A stretch of 64,000 nucleotides of DNA from Lamellibrachia satsuma. Taxonomy: Eukaryota > Annelida > Polychaeta > Sabellida > Siboglinidae. The stretch is from the NCBI GenBank assembly GCA_033239005.1, contig BSQZ01000060.1, forward strand, positions 908,501 to 972,500. The letters are read 5' to 3'. Positions within the stretch are counted from its first letter, which is position 1, and each line of letters begins with the position of its first letter. Made by a program: the position numbers and the translations under genes. This document shows positions 39,216-52,438 of the stretch, piece after piece. The notes beneath the pieces are model-generated. The model was not told the DNA's origin. It was given only the letters and a program-made list of their open reading frames with translations, and made no database searches.

Positions 39216-39731
39216 ATGAAAGGCTACTTCGTAAGTAATTATACCAGTCGCATCGACAATAAACTGTATATGCTATTTTGTTATGGAGTCTTCATCACTA
39301 ACCGTCTAACATTTCCGACGGCATTGTCTATAAATGACACCCGTTTATAACGTTGGTGTAGGCGCGATGTCATTGTCCACGACTGTAACTCTACTTCTAC
39401 ATCTGTCACCATCGTCGCCATCTTCATCATCTACTTCTACGCCACCATAAACACAACGATAACCAAGTCAATCAGTCGATCATAAGATGATGTTTTATTT
39501 CAGATCGTGTTCCTTTTGCTAGCAGGGTTGTTGGCCAAGTTGGGTGTCGGCGAAGACGGTTTTCCGGTGTCGTTTGAGTTTCATATTTGCACGAACATGT
39601 GCTGGGACGACTTCAAGCGTTGTAGAGCGTCCTACGCCGATGGGAGATCCACATCCGGTGATCCGCCGTGTTGGCCAGTACTCCAAGTCTGTGAAGATGC
39701 GTGTGAAGAATCTGCTGACATAAACGACTAA
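39216..39731 (+). CDS. Secreted cysteine-rich helical-hairpin peptide, gene 2 (acidic)
   Basis: Coding exons 39216-39230 and 39504-39731 with a 273-bp phase-0 intron (GTAAGT donor, TTTCAG acceptor). Exon 1 encodes MKGYF and exon 2 begins IVFLLLAGLLA, so the signal peptide is split exactly as in genes 1, 3 and 4. The precursor has 80 residues, like gene 1. Mature cysteines are C-x3-C-x6-C-x15-C-x6-C-x3-C: the loop cysteine of the other members is absent, leaving six that can pair fully. WPVLQVCEDAC parallels WKDLQVCDKRC of gene 1, so these two are the nearest relatives outside the 3/4 pair. Unlike the others it is acidic, with a D/E-rich end (CEESADIND). A distinct binding partner or a complementary partner role is possible but unproven. 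Confidence 0.8.
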
Positions 39732-40860
39732 ACGAAACCGCATTCCGCGTTTCGCGTTTCTTCATATCCCGTGTATTATAATGTAGTGTATTGCATATTA
39801 TTACTAGTGCAATCAATTGCGAAATACTGGAGTTGACCTTAACTTTCATCTGAGCTGTATGTTACATATTATCAAGAAAAGCATAATGTATAGGACGACA
39901 AGAACTCTCTCATATGATGCGAGGAACAATCAATTTAAAAATACTTAGGTTGATCCCCGCTTTTATTTCGTGTATAGGTTACACGATATAATGTAACATT
40001 GTAGCTTGTAATTTAAAAATACTTAGGTTGATCCCCGCTTTTATTTCATGTATAGGTTACACGATATAATGTAACATTGTAGCTTGTTATTACTTCATTT
40101 TACATTGGCTTGGGTTGCAACTACATGCAATCACATTACCGAAATGAGTACAGGGGTCTATGTCTCTTTAATATTACGTGATGGAATTAATTTGGAATAG
40201 TCCTGATTACCGCTTTTTGTCATAAGCAGTATACGGAAAAGCATATAGCGTAATATATAGGGAGATTTGAACATGCCCATATACTGTGAAGTGCAAGCAA
40301 TTTCAAAATATTCAAAATAAGTTGTCCCCATCTTTTATTTCACGTATACATTGCACAATATGATCTATTCCAGCAGCTAAGCTTAAGTAGTTATTGTATT
40401 TTACATCGGTTTGGGTTGTAGCTACATCCGAGTTACGTTTTCAAAGTGCGTACGTTTCTTTAATGATTAATCCGGGACATTTATTTATAGTAATTCTGAA
40501 TATCGCGTTGAGCCACGAGCATAATAATAAAGCATAATGTATAGGGGGGATACTGAACTCTTGTTCTATGCAGTCAACAATGTATGATACACTTAATGTG
40601 TAAACGGAAGGTTTAACAGTTGACGTCATTTATGTTTAATATTATTCATAACAGCCGTTTAAAATGTCGTTTGATGTGTATTTATTGTATGAATTTTTTT
40701 GGTTGCTTTTAGTTTGTACGCATTTTAAAAGGAAAATAACTGCACAATCATATAAAATATGCGATTTGCTAAATAAATTTTTTTCAATTGAATTTATAAA
40801 ACTCATTAATTTGAGTTTGTGAGAGGCCGCCGAATTAAGCAATACTTGCTGATTTTCATG
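39732..40860. repeat. Degenerate ~300-350-bp tandem units downstream of peptide gene 2
   Basis: Words such as GCATAATGTATAGG, CTTTTATTTC followed by GTATAGGTTACAC, and GGCTTGGGTTG(C/T)A recur around 39880-40180, 40240-40440 and 40530. Inside the first unit, 78 bp (39932-40009) are duplicated at 40010-40087. No gene is seen. Confidence 0.6.
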
Positions 40861-40867
40861 TGTTTAT

Positions 40868-40948
40868 TAGTATTAGTTTATGCACACACGTGAACCTCTG
40901 TTTATGCACACACGTGAACCTCTGTTTATGCACACACGTGAACCTCTG
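40868..40948. repeat. 24-bp minisatellite, three copies
   Basis: Three copies of GTTTATGCACACACGTGAAC plus CTCT. Confidence 0.93.
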
Positions 40949-41199
40949 TTAGCACCGTTTCCTTACTGCATATACGCGCATTGTCTGCAGAGATAACCGC
41001 GGCCAAATCAACGCACACTTAAACTACTTCGTTGACGATGTGCAGACCATGTACTTTTTGTTAAAGTGCGCATGCGTGTTATTTCTGGCACAACTGATAT
41101 TCAGTTACTGAGCTATAATGCGTTCACAACTAATGCATTAGGCGTATCGCAAGTAATAATGCTGGTTTGTCTGCTGTCAGTCGGGCCTTTGTGTTATCC
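40949..41199. other. No gene recognised
   Basis: Spacer before LINE copy 5. Confidence 0.4.
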
Positions 41200-42745
41200 T
41201 TCGAGAATTCAACTCCAGAATTGGTAGCTAAGAAAATAAAGGCAATGAAGGATAACAAATCACCGGGAGTGGATGAGATTCCTCCAAAATTACTAATGGA
41301 AACAGTAGATCAAATCAGTATACCACTTGCAAGAGGGTTCGAGAAATAAGTCAGAGAATTACAGACCAGTGAGTTTAACGTTAGTGATTTGTAAATTATT
41401 AGAAAGGTTAATTAAAGACCATATGGTGGACTTCCTCATTAAGCATAAATTATTAAATACATCTCAACATGGATTCCTTAAAGCGAGGTCATGCTTAACA
41501 AATATGTTATGTTTTTTGGAAGAAATCACTAAGTGGATAGACGTGGGATCGCCAGTAGATATTATCTACTTAGATTTTCAGAAAGCTTTTGACAAAGTGC
41601 CACATCAAAGATTACTACTTAAATTAAAAGCCCATGGTATCGGGGATAGCATAACTGACTGGATAGAACAATGGCTGACTGACAGAAGACAACGAGTTGT
41701 AGTAGATGGAGAAGTTTCAAATTGGAAATCGGTTTTGAGTGGGGTACCTCAAGGATCAGTATTAGGACCTATATTATTCTTAATTTATATCAATGACTTG
41801 GACGACAGTATAACAAGTAACGTACTGAAATTTGCGGATGACACAAAACTGTTTAGAAAGGTTAATACTGATGGTGATAAACAACATTTACAAAACGATC
41901 TAGACAGATTATTGAAATGGTCTGAGAAATGGCAGATGCTGTTCAATTTTGGGAAATGTAAATGCCTACATACAGGACATGGGAACTTGAATATAAACTA
42001 TAAAATGGGAGATACTGTTCTGGGTACTACTGCAAAAGAAAAGGACTTAGGAGTTACAATAAGCGCTGATATGAAAGTTTCAGAGCAGTGTGGTATTGCA
42101 GCTTCAAAGGGTAATCAAATTCTTGGATTGATTAGAAGAAACATAACATACAAGGGAAAAAAGTTAATTATACCTCTTTATAAAGCAAGAGTTAGACCTC
42201 ATTTAGAATACTGTATACAAGCATGGAGACCATATCGTAAGAAGGATATAGATACGCTTGAACGCATACAAAGGAGAGCAACTAAAATGATTCCAGAACT
42301 TAGAGACCTTAGTTATGAAGAACGCCTGAAAGAATGTGGTTTAACAACTCTAGAGACAAGGAGGTTAAGAGGAGATCAGATTGAAGTTTTTAAGATATTT
42401 AATGGGTATGAAAATATTGATAGAAACATGTTTTTCTCACTCAAGAAGGATAGCAGAACTAGAGGACATGAAGTAAAATTAGTAAAGGATCAATGTAGAT
42501 TGGACATCAGGAAGCACTCACAGAGGACAATAAATGAATGGAACAAATTGTCTACAGATTGTGTAACTGCTAGCAGCGTGAATATGTTTAAAAACAAGGT
42601 TGACACATATCTCAGGAGGGCGGGTTATAAGTAGGTGAACATTGTTGGACTCTTGATAAGCCAATGGCTTCCTTGTCCACTTGCCATCTGGGCCTTTGGC
42701 TTGGATGGCAAGTCTTGTTAAATCTTGTTAAATCTTGAATGTGAA
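41200..42745 (+). mobile_element. CR1-like LINE, copy 5 (best preserved RT)
   Basis: 5'-truncated plus-strand copy that begins inside the RT fingers at about 41205 and ends with the family 3' tail, CTTGTTAAATCTTGTTAAATCTTG, at about 42715-42738. About 100 bp upstream of the tail is the conserved 3' UTR segment GCCAATGGCTTCCTTGTCC, present in all five copies. Confidence 0.93.
41212..42634 (+). pseudogene. CR1-like LINE reverse transcriptase, one internal deletion
   Basis: The first frame carries KDNKSPGVDEIPPKLL; a deletion after SIPLAR removes the segment that reads FNLSLEEGIVPSEW in copy 1 and shifts the frame. From there a frame of over 430 residues runs to 42634: NYRPVSLTLVICKLLE, DIIYLDFQKAFDKVPH (motif A), SGVPQGSVLGPILF (motif B), FADDTKLFRKVN (catalytic), HLEYCIQAWRPYRKKD, and the C-terminal RTINEWNKL. 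The catalytic aspartates are intact, so decay is recent, but truncation removes the endonuclease and the deletion breaks the protein. Confidence 0.9.
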
Positions 42746-42966
42746 GACTGTGGTTAATCAAACCGTGCTTAGTATTATATAGTTGCCATCATGATATTGC
42801 TTCTCGCGAATCGTCGAACAGATGGGTCTCTAGTGAGGGTCGACCTAAATATTGTCAAATCTTGTCTTTCGTTACGTAACGAGAACCTAATAAACAGCTA
42901 TTGTTGTAGTTGAAAGCTTGCAGCTGGTACGATTGTACGAATGTGTGTGAGCGTGTGCGTGTGCGT

Positions 42967-43001
<35 letters not shown>

Positions 43002-43964
43002 CGTGTGTGTATTTTTTGCGTGCGTGCGTTATAATTCAGTTTATGTAATTTGCTATTACAAAAAAAGGCCTTCCACATGTGATCATGCATTCGTGTAGTA
43101 GTAGAAATGTGCGTTGTATCAATGTACACATTGTGTCCACTGGCACTAATGCAGTTTCAGCTATTAGTTTGGAGCATTGAAATTAATGCGCGATTACGTT
43201 GTGGAAGGCCTTCTTGTCTAATTTTAAATATGATTAACTGAAGTATATCACATTCTGTCCGATTTAGGTGGTGTTCCCTAAACGACTACACAAGAATAGT
43301 TCTTTACTTGCATGACCACGGGTCAAAAATAACTTCTTTGTTGACATGTCAACTCATTTAGTGTTATTTTTAATGATGTTAATTATCTTGAGATGTATTG
43401 CCTCGATTCCGGGGTGTAGGGAGGGGGGGGTCTAAATGTGTCGCGTTCGAGTATATCAAGTTAACGACTATATACTTGACATGGATTTGGACATTCGACA
43501 CGACTCGAGCATTGATGATGTTAATATTGTAAGAGAAACTGTTTGCTTGGCTAAAAAGGAATGCTGGAGACTACACTCTTTGCACACGATTCTCCGATCC
43601 TTGCCTCCTTAATGTTCCGCACTTCAAAACGCTAAATTTATTCGTCATGTTAACAGATCAGGATGTTTGCAAATGATCAGTGGACAACCGATTACTGTGC
43701 AAGCACACCCTGGACCTGAAGTACTAATTCAACATGGAACCAACAGCACTTTGTAGACAAGATACCACACAAGATACCAGACAAGATACCACACAAGATA
43801 CCGCACAAGATAGCAGACAAGATACCACACAAGATACCACACAAGATACCACACAAGATACCACACCTACTCATTCACGTTGGGATTACCATATGGAACG
43901 TTTAACTATTTTTTGTAACAAGCGATGCCTCGTCTAGTATTGAAACGTCATCGTGCCGTGTACA

Positions 43965-43995
<31 letters not shown>

Positions 43996-44129
43996 ACACA
44001 CACACACACACACACACATTGCATGTGACGTTTACGGTATATGTATTTTCATATTTCATATAACAACATTATAACTAGCATTACATATATGATGAATATA
44101 CAAAATGTGCTGCTAACTGTTGTTAGTGG
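42746..44129. repeat. Spacer with GT, 12-bp and CA repeats; no gene
   Basis: Contains a (GT)n run at about 42950-43012, about ten copies of a 12-bp unit (ACAAGATACCAC) at 43755-43868, and an ACGC/CA run at 43963-44018. No coding region or RNA gene recognised between them. Confidence 0.7.
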
Positions 44130-44284
44130 TGCTCCATCAGTATGTCGATAGTTGAACGCGCTCGCTCAAATAATAAGTGGTACTTATGTTGAAGTGTTTG
44201 AGCAACATTCCTATATGCCTACATATATATTTATATTCCGTGAACACAGGTTTTTGTCTAACCGTGCACCTCGAAAGTTGCCAG
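44130..44284 (+). promoter_or_regulatory. Upstream block of peptide gene 3 shared with gene 4
   Basis: Two stretches match the region upstream of gene 4: CAGTATGTCGATAGTTGAAC with CGCTCGCTCAA (44139-44168; compare 57310-57341), and GTCTAACCGTGCACCTCGA (44256-44274; compare 57435-57453). Between them lies a TATA-like TATATATTTATA near 44224, matched by TATACATATATT near 57394 in gene 4. Order and spacing agree, as expected for a conserved promoter. Confidence 0.55.
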
Positions 44285-44321
44285 CGCTGGCGACAAAACG
44301 ATCTTTGATACGAAGTGGATC

Positions 44322-47300
44322 ATGGATCCAAAAGACTACTTGGTAAGAACATTTTGTTTTTGTATTCATGTACACCAATATACACCACGACTAACAACAC
44401 GACCCACAACACGAAAAACATCGCGACCAACAACACGACCAGCAAAACTACCAACATCATGATTAACAACACGTCCAACAACATTACCAACATCATGACT
44501 AACAACACGACCAACAACACTATCAACATCATGACTAACAACACGACCACCAACACTACCAACATCATGACTAACGACACGACCACCAACACTACCAACA
44601 TCATGACTAACAACACGACCAACAACACTACCAACATCATAATTAACAACACGACCAGCAACACTACCAACATCATGACTAATAACACGACCAACAACAC
44701 TACCAACATCATGACTAACAACACGACCAGCAAAACTGCCAACATCATGATTAACAACACGACCAGCAACACTACCAACACCATGACTAGAAACACGACC
44801 GACAACACTACCAACATCATGACTAACAACACGACCAGCATCACTACCAACATCATGATTAACAACACGACCAACAACACTACCAACATCATGACTAACA
44901 ACACGACCAGCAACAATACCAACATCATGAATAACAACGCGACCAGCAACACTACCAACATCATGACTAACAACACGAACAAAAACACTACCAACATCAT
45001 GAATAACAACAAGACCAACAACACTACCAACATTGTGACTAACAAAACGACCAACAACACTACCAACATCATGACTAACAACACGACCAACAACACTACC
45101 AACATCATGACTAACAACACGACCAGCAACACTACCAACATCATGAATAACAACACGACCAACAACACTACCAACATCATGACTAACAACACGACCAACA
45201 ACACTACCAACATCATGACTAACAACACGACCAGCAACACTACCAACATCATGACTACCAACACGACCAACATCATGACTAACAACACAACTAACGACAT
45301 TACCAACATCATGACTAACAAAACGACCAACAACACTACCAACATCATGACTAACAAAACGACCAACAACACTACCAACATCATAATTAATAACACGACC
45401 AACAACACTACCAACATCATGACTAACAACACGATCAGCAACACTACCAACATCATGACTAACAAAACGACCAACAACACTACCAACATCATGACTAACA
45501 ACACGACCAGCAACACTACCAACATCATGACTAACAACACGACCAACAACACTACCAACATCATGAATAACAACACGACCACCAACACTACCAACATCAT
45601 GACTAACGACACGACCACCAACACTACCAACATCATGACTAACAACACGACCAACAACACTACCAACATCATAATTAACAACACAACCAGCAACACTACC
45701 AACATCATGACTAATAACACGACCAACAACACTACCAACATCATGACTAACAACACGACCAACAAAACTGCCAACATCATGATTAACAACACGACCAGCA
45801 ACACTACCAACACCATGACTAGAAACACGACCGACAACACTACCAACATCATGACTAACAACACGACCAGCATCACTACCAACATCATGATTAACAACAC
45901 GACCAACAACACTACCAACATCATGACTAACAACACGACCAGCAACAATACCAACATCATGAATAACAACGCGACCAGCAACACTACCAACATCATGACT
46001 AACAACACGAACAAAAACACTACCAACATCATGAATAACAACAAGACCAACAACACTACCAACATAGTGACTAACAAAACGACCAACAACACTACCAACA
46101 TCATGACTAACAACACTACCAACAACACTACCAACATCATGACTAACAACACGACCAGCAACACTACCAACATCATGAATAACAACAGGACCAACAACAC
46201 TACCAACATCATGACTAACAACACGACCAACAACACTACCAACATCATGACTAACAACACGACCAGCAACACTACCAACATCATGACTACCAACACGACC
46301 AACATCATGACTAACAACACAACTAACGACATTACCAACATCATGACTAACAAAACGACCAACAACACTACCAACATCATGACTAACAAAACGACCAACA
46401 ACACTACCAACATCATGACTAACAACACGACCAACAACACTACCAACATCATGACTAACAACACGACCAGCAACACTACCAACACCATGACTAACAACAC
46501 GACCAACAACACTACCAACATCATGAATAACAACACGACCAACAACACTACCAACATCGTGACTAACAACACTACCAACATCATGACTAACAACACAACC
46601 AACGACGTTACCAACATCATGACTAACAACACGACCAGCAACACTACCAACATCATGACTAACAACACGATCAGCAACACTACCAACATCATGACTAACA
46701 AAACGACCAACAACACTACCAACATCATGACTAACAACACGACCAGCAACACTACCAACATCATGACTAACAACACGACCAAAAACACTACCAACATCAT
46801 GACTAACAAAACGACCAGCAACACTACCAACATCATGACTAACAACACGACCCACAACACTACCAACATCATGACTAACAACACGACCAGCAACACTACC
46901 AACATCATGACTACCAACACTACCAACATCACGACTAACAACACAACCAACGACGTTACCAACATCATGACTAACAACACGACCAGCAACACTACCAACA
47001 TCATGACTAACAGCACAACCAAAAACACTACCAACATCATGACTAACAACACGACCAACAACACTACCGACATCATGACTAACAAAACGACCAACAACAC
47101 TACCAACATCATGACTAACAACACGACCAACAACACTACCAACATCATGACTAACAAAACGACCAGCAACACTAACAACATCATGACTAAAAACACGACC
47201 AACATCACGACTAGCAACACAACTAACGACGTTACCAACATCATGACTAACAACACGACCAGCAACACTACCAACATCATGACTAACAACACGACCAAAA

Positions 47301-48493
47301 ACACTACCAACATCATGACTAACAACACGACCAGCAACACTACCAACATCATGACTAACAACACGACCAACAACACTACCAACATCATGACTAACAACAC
47401 GACCAGCAACACTACCAACATCATGACTAACAACACGACCAAAAACACTACCAACATCATGACTAACAACACGACCAGCAACACTACCAACATCATGACT
47501 ACCAACACGACCAACATCATGACTAACAACACAACCAACGACATTACCAACATCATGACTAACAACACGACCAGCAACACTACCAACATCATGACTAACA
47601 AAACGACCAACAACACTACCAACATCATAATTAATAACACGACCAACAACACTACCAACATCATGACTAACAACACGACCAGCAACACTACCAACATCAT
47701 GACTAACAACACGACCAGCAAAACTACCAACATCATGATTAATAACACGACCAACAACACTACCAACATCATGACTAACAACACGACCAGCAAAACTACC
47801 AACATCATGATTAATAACACGACCAACAACACTACCAACATCATGACTAACAACACGACCAGCAACACTACCAACATTATGACTAACAACACGACCAGCA
47901 ACACTACCAACATCATGGCTAACAACACGACCAGCAACACTACCAACATCATGACTAACAACGCGACCAGCAACACTACCAACATCATGACTAACAACAC
48001 GACCAGCAACACTACCAACATCATGGCTAACAACACGACCAGCAACACTACCAACATCATGACTAACAACACGACCCACAACACTACCAATATCATGACT
48101 AACAACACGACCCACAACACTACCAACATCATGACTAACAACACGACCAGCAACACTACCGACATCATGACTAACAACACGACCAGCAACACGAAACACA
48201 ACACGATCAATAACATGATCATCAACGTCAGCAATTATTGTTTATTTTTCCAGATATTGACCCTGCTGGCAACGACACTGCTTTCAAACTGGTGTGCTTG
48301 CACTACAGAGCCTCCAGTTAAGGTTGCGATCAAATTGTGCAAGGCACTATGTAAGAAGAGATACTATGAATGCATGCGGAATCGCCGCGCATGTCAGGAA
48401 CCAGCTCTGCAACACGCCATACGTTGCAAGGGATATCTAGAAAAATGCGAAACTGAGTGCGCTAAACCTGGGCGTTGGGATTATTTCCTGTAG
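44322..48493 (+). CDS. Secreted cysteine-rich helical-hairpin peptide, gene 3
   Basis: Coding exons 44322-44342 (MDPKDYL) and 48254-48493, separated by a 3,911-bp phase-0 intron with GTAAGA donor and TTTTCCAG acceptor; nearly the whole intron is a 36-bp minisatellite. Exon 2 starts ILTLLATTLLSNWCAC, completing the signal peptide. The precursor has 86 residues. Mature cysteines are C-x3-C-x6-C-x6-C-x10-C-x6-C-x3-C; the domain is basic. The C-terminus (CAKPGRWDYFL) nearly matches gene 4, its close paralogue. The repeat's open frame reads into exon 2 in frame but is out of frame with the ATG at 44322, and the exon-1/exon-2 pattern matches three other genes, so splicing is the better model. Function unknown. 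Confidence 0.82.
44366..48215. repeat. Giant 36-bp minisatellite filling the intron of peptide gene 3
   Basis: More than 100 tandem copies of a 36-bp unit containing AACACTACCAACATCATGAC and TAACAACACGACCAGC. Some units lack 12-15 bp. A higher-order segment around 44540-45330 recurs near 45590-46350. Because 36 is divisible by three and the unit lacks stops in one plus and two minus frames, open frames longer than 1,200 codons appear on both strands. In the plus frame the repeat reads N-T-T-N-I-M-T-N-N-T-T-S. Confidence 0.97.
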
Positions 48494-48929
48494 GACATAT
48501 CACACCTATCAGAGCATTCCAGTTAAAGCCTTGGCAATTTAGTTCAATCCATGTTGTCACAATTCATCTGGCTGTAATGGTGAAACCCAGATAACACAAA
48601 AATGCTCTGTGAAAACATTGATATACGAGATTGCTTTACATATTGTAGTATTTCAATTCATGCTCATGTTTGAAATGTTATTGATGATACTAGCAAAAAC
48701 CAATCCTCCGGACGGAGTAACTTGGTAGAGATGTGACTGTCGTGAGCAAAATGTAGTTTTCTTCTTCATGGAAGAACGTGTTTGCATTGAGAAGTTTGGC
48801 AGTTCTAGGTGATCGGTTTCTTTGTTAAGTCAGACCGTGCACTGTCGCTTACCTTGGGTGTGCGTCCACTGATTATGTTACCAAGCAACCAAATCCTTAG
48901 TTCAATGTTATGCACGTGGGGCACTGCAT
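48494..48929. other. 3' flank of peptide gene 3; no gene
   Basis: Presumed 3' UTR and spacer with no further coding signal. Confidence 0.4.
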
Positions 48930-49035
<106 letters not shown>

Positions 49036-49121
49036 GGCAGGGACGGTTTGCGTAGAACACGCATGGCGTTGCGAGTGCGTAATAATTACTTATTACACAC
49101 GAGATCAATCAAACTCCCAAC

Positions 49122-49411
49122 CAGTGGCGCCACTGACAATTCCACAGCTGCCACAACTTACATTTGATGTGCAGCTTCTGTGTATCTTTATTTCATTTGG
49201 TAAACTCCTAATTTCTGTCAAGAAATCTCTCTAATTCATTGGCATACAATTGTTGATAGTGTTTGCATTAAATATGCGTATAAGAATAAAATAACGTTCG
49301 TGTTTTGTTTTAAACTGTGTTGCGTAAACTCAAGTGGATTGTTGCAATAACGAAACCAGTTGTAAACAACAAACGTGTTGCTCAGCCAACCACTCCTGGG
49401 TGGCGCCACTG
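49122..49411. mobile_element. Possible 290-bp MITE
   Basis: Starts CAGTGGCGCCAC and ends GTGGCGCCACTG, a perfect 12-bp inverted pair; the 5' end is itself palindromic. No clear target duplication is seen, so this is tentative. Confidence 0.35.
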
Positions 49412-50513
<1,102 letters not shown>

Positions 50514-50870
50514 AAATATGTATGAAGTGAATGAATTGAATGTGTACGTAAGAAGACACAAATGAGCTGTTGTCAGTGTTGCACTCATACCAGACATATC
50601 ATACCAGACATATCATACCAGACATATCCAGCAGAGATATCCTGCCAGGCTATTGCTCTCACGACTGTGTTGTTGCAGTCAGCAGATGTCAAGAAATCGA
50701 TGGGATTCCCATGCTATGACTATCAAATATTCTTTTTCTATAGTGCACTCCTCGGGCTTCAACATTTCGCTTGACATCGTGGCCATGGCACTGCGGGTTG
50801 CCATTATTTAAATGACGTTTGTTCTCTGACTGCAATCACGCTTCTTATCGGTCGCTAATCACGCGAGCCC

Positions 50871-50992
50871 CGACAATTTGTCGGAGTCTGCAGCACATTA
50901 GCCAACAAGGCCCGTCAGGACGTCCTGAGATCTAGATATTATCCGACAATCCCTTATCTTGTCGGAATTCGCAGCACACTAGCTTACCATTG
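50871..50992. repeat. Duplicated hairpin module
   Basis: CCGACAATTTGTCGGA followed by GTCTGCAGCACATTAGC recurs about 75 bp on as TCCGACAA...TTGTCGGA followed by ATTCGCAGCACACTAGC. Each has an 8-bp self-complementary stem followed by the same tail. Confidence 0.6.
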
Positions 50993-51866
50993 AAGATTAT
51001 TTGTCAGCCGACGAAAAATCGCTTATTGTGCTGCGTGCTTAAGCATTGCTTAAGCATTATTACGAAGACCTCTTACAAAATCATCATACTCACACGATGT
51101 ACACAATCATGTAAAACAACAGTGTGAAGTGTCACTGACAACTTACCGTGACTTTTGGACTACGACGCGGATTTCCGCTGATTGCCGAAAACTTGTCGAC
51201 GTGACTTGTGTAAACGTCAACGGCAGTATTAGTTTATCGAAAGTAGTCACTACAAACAACTGCGCGGACCATTCTATGGATTAAGTAGATGACTCGATTG
51301 TCGCCGATATAGTAGCACAACGAATTGCGTTAAACACACGATGTTTTTAAGCGCATAGTAGCGTTAGGCTTAGGAGCAGTGAAGTATGGCTGCCGAATTG
51401 AATTTGTTAATGTGGCTTTCATTTGAAGCCTCTAACCGTGGAGACATATAACCGTGGAAACATGTGTATAATTGAAAGATTACAAGACGACATCATTCAC
51501 AGTTACGTGCGTCGGCCATGTTGCATTCAATCAGTAATGTACTCAAGCTTATATTTCGAATCACCTATTTTGCTACAACATCAACAATAATATTGCTGTT
51601 TTTGTTAGTGGCACTGACAGTAGTATACTGATATTGATGACGGCCCGTTAAACACACGCTTTCATTTGATGTAGCTATGTCATAATATGTATAGTAAATA
51701 CAAAATATAATAGCATTCAAGTTCAAAGCAATGTAGCAGAAGTCATGCAATGACATGCTGTGCCTTTGATATATTAACCTCGAATATCCTGGTTCCGCGC
51801 TGTGGCGCCACCGTTTGTCGCACACATCTTCGCCAGGATGCAGAGTGGGGTTTTCATTGTGACGGA

Positions 51867-51905
51867 AATTATGTATACGCCCAGATTCTGGGCGCATACA
51901 TAATT
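51867..51905. repeat. 18-bp stem inverted repeat
   Basis: AATTATGTATACGCCCAG, a 3-nt spacer, then CTGGGCGCATACATAATT: 17 of 18 bases pair. It could be a hairpin or an operator-like palindrome; no gene lies nearby. Confidence 0.8.
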
Positions 51906-52091
51906 AGCTAATTACGATATCATCCGGGCACTTGACTTATTCACAAATTAAGAGTTAACTTTTATTAGTTGATACGATGCAATTCGAATCAACTTAAAAA
52001 AACTTTTATTATATTGATACAACTGTCTGACTGAAAAGTTAAATCAGGCAAAGCACAGTTTGTGTAGCATCTCGATAATGATCCTGGTTGG
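51906..52091. other. No gene recognised
   Basis: AT-rich spacer; nothing further recognised. Confidence 0.4.
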
Positions 52092-52438
52092 CTGCTGGTG
52101 CTTCACGGGAACGCCTGCTGGTGCTTCACGGGAACGCCTGCTGGTGCTTCACGGGAACGCCTGCCGGTGCTTCACGGGAACGCCTGCTGGTGCTTCACGG
52201 GAACGCCTGCCGGTGCTTCACGGGAACGCCTGCTGGTGCTTCACGGGAACGCCTGCTGGTGCTTCACGGGAACGCCTGCTGGTGCTTCACGGGAACGCCT
52301 GCTGGTGCTTCACGGGAACGCCTGCTGGTGCTTCACGGGAACGCCTGCTGGTGCTTCACGGGAACGCCTGCTGGTGCTTCACGGGAACGCCTGCCGGTGC
52401 TTCACGGGAACGCCTGCCGGTGCTTCACGGGAACGCCT
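52092..52438. repeat. 23-bp minisatellite, about 15 copies
   Basis: Unit GGTGCTTCACGGGAACGCCT plus GCT, with C/T variation at one site. All three plus frames are open through it because the unit length cycles the phase. Confidence 0.97.

Noticed and set aside
44320..48234. Two minus-strand frames of about 1,300 and 1,277 codons
   Set aside because: Both are produced by a stop-free 36-bp repeat read backwards; there is no unique flanking coding sequence.
44315..48493. A single 1,392-codon plus-strand gene covering the 36-bp array and the cysteine-rich C-terminus
   Set aside because: Its only upstream start is non-ATG or lies within the repeat, the conserved mini-exon ATG at 44322 is in another frame, and three paralogues show that exon 2 is joined to a mini-exon by splicing.
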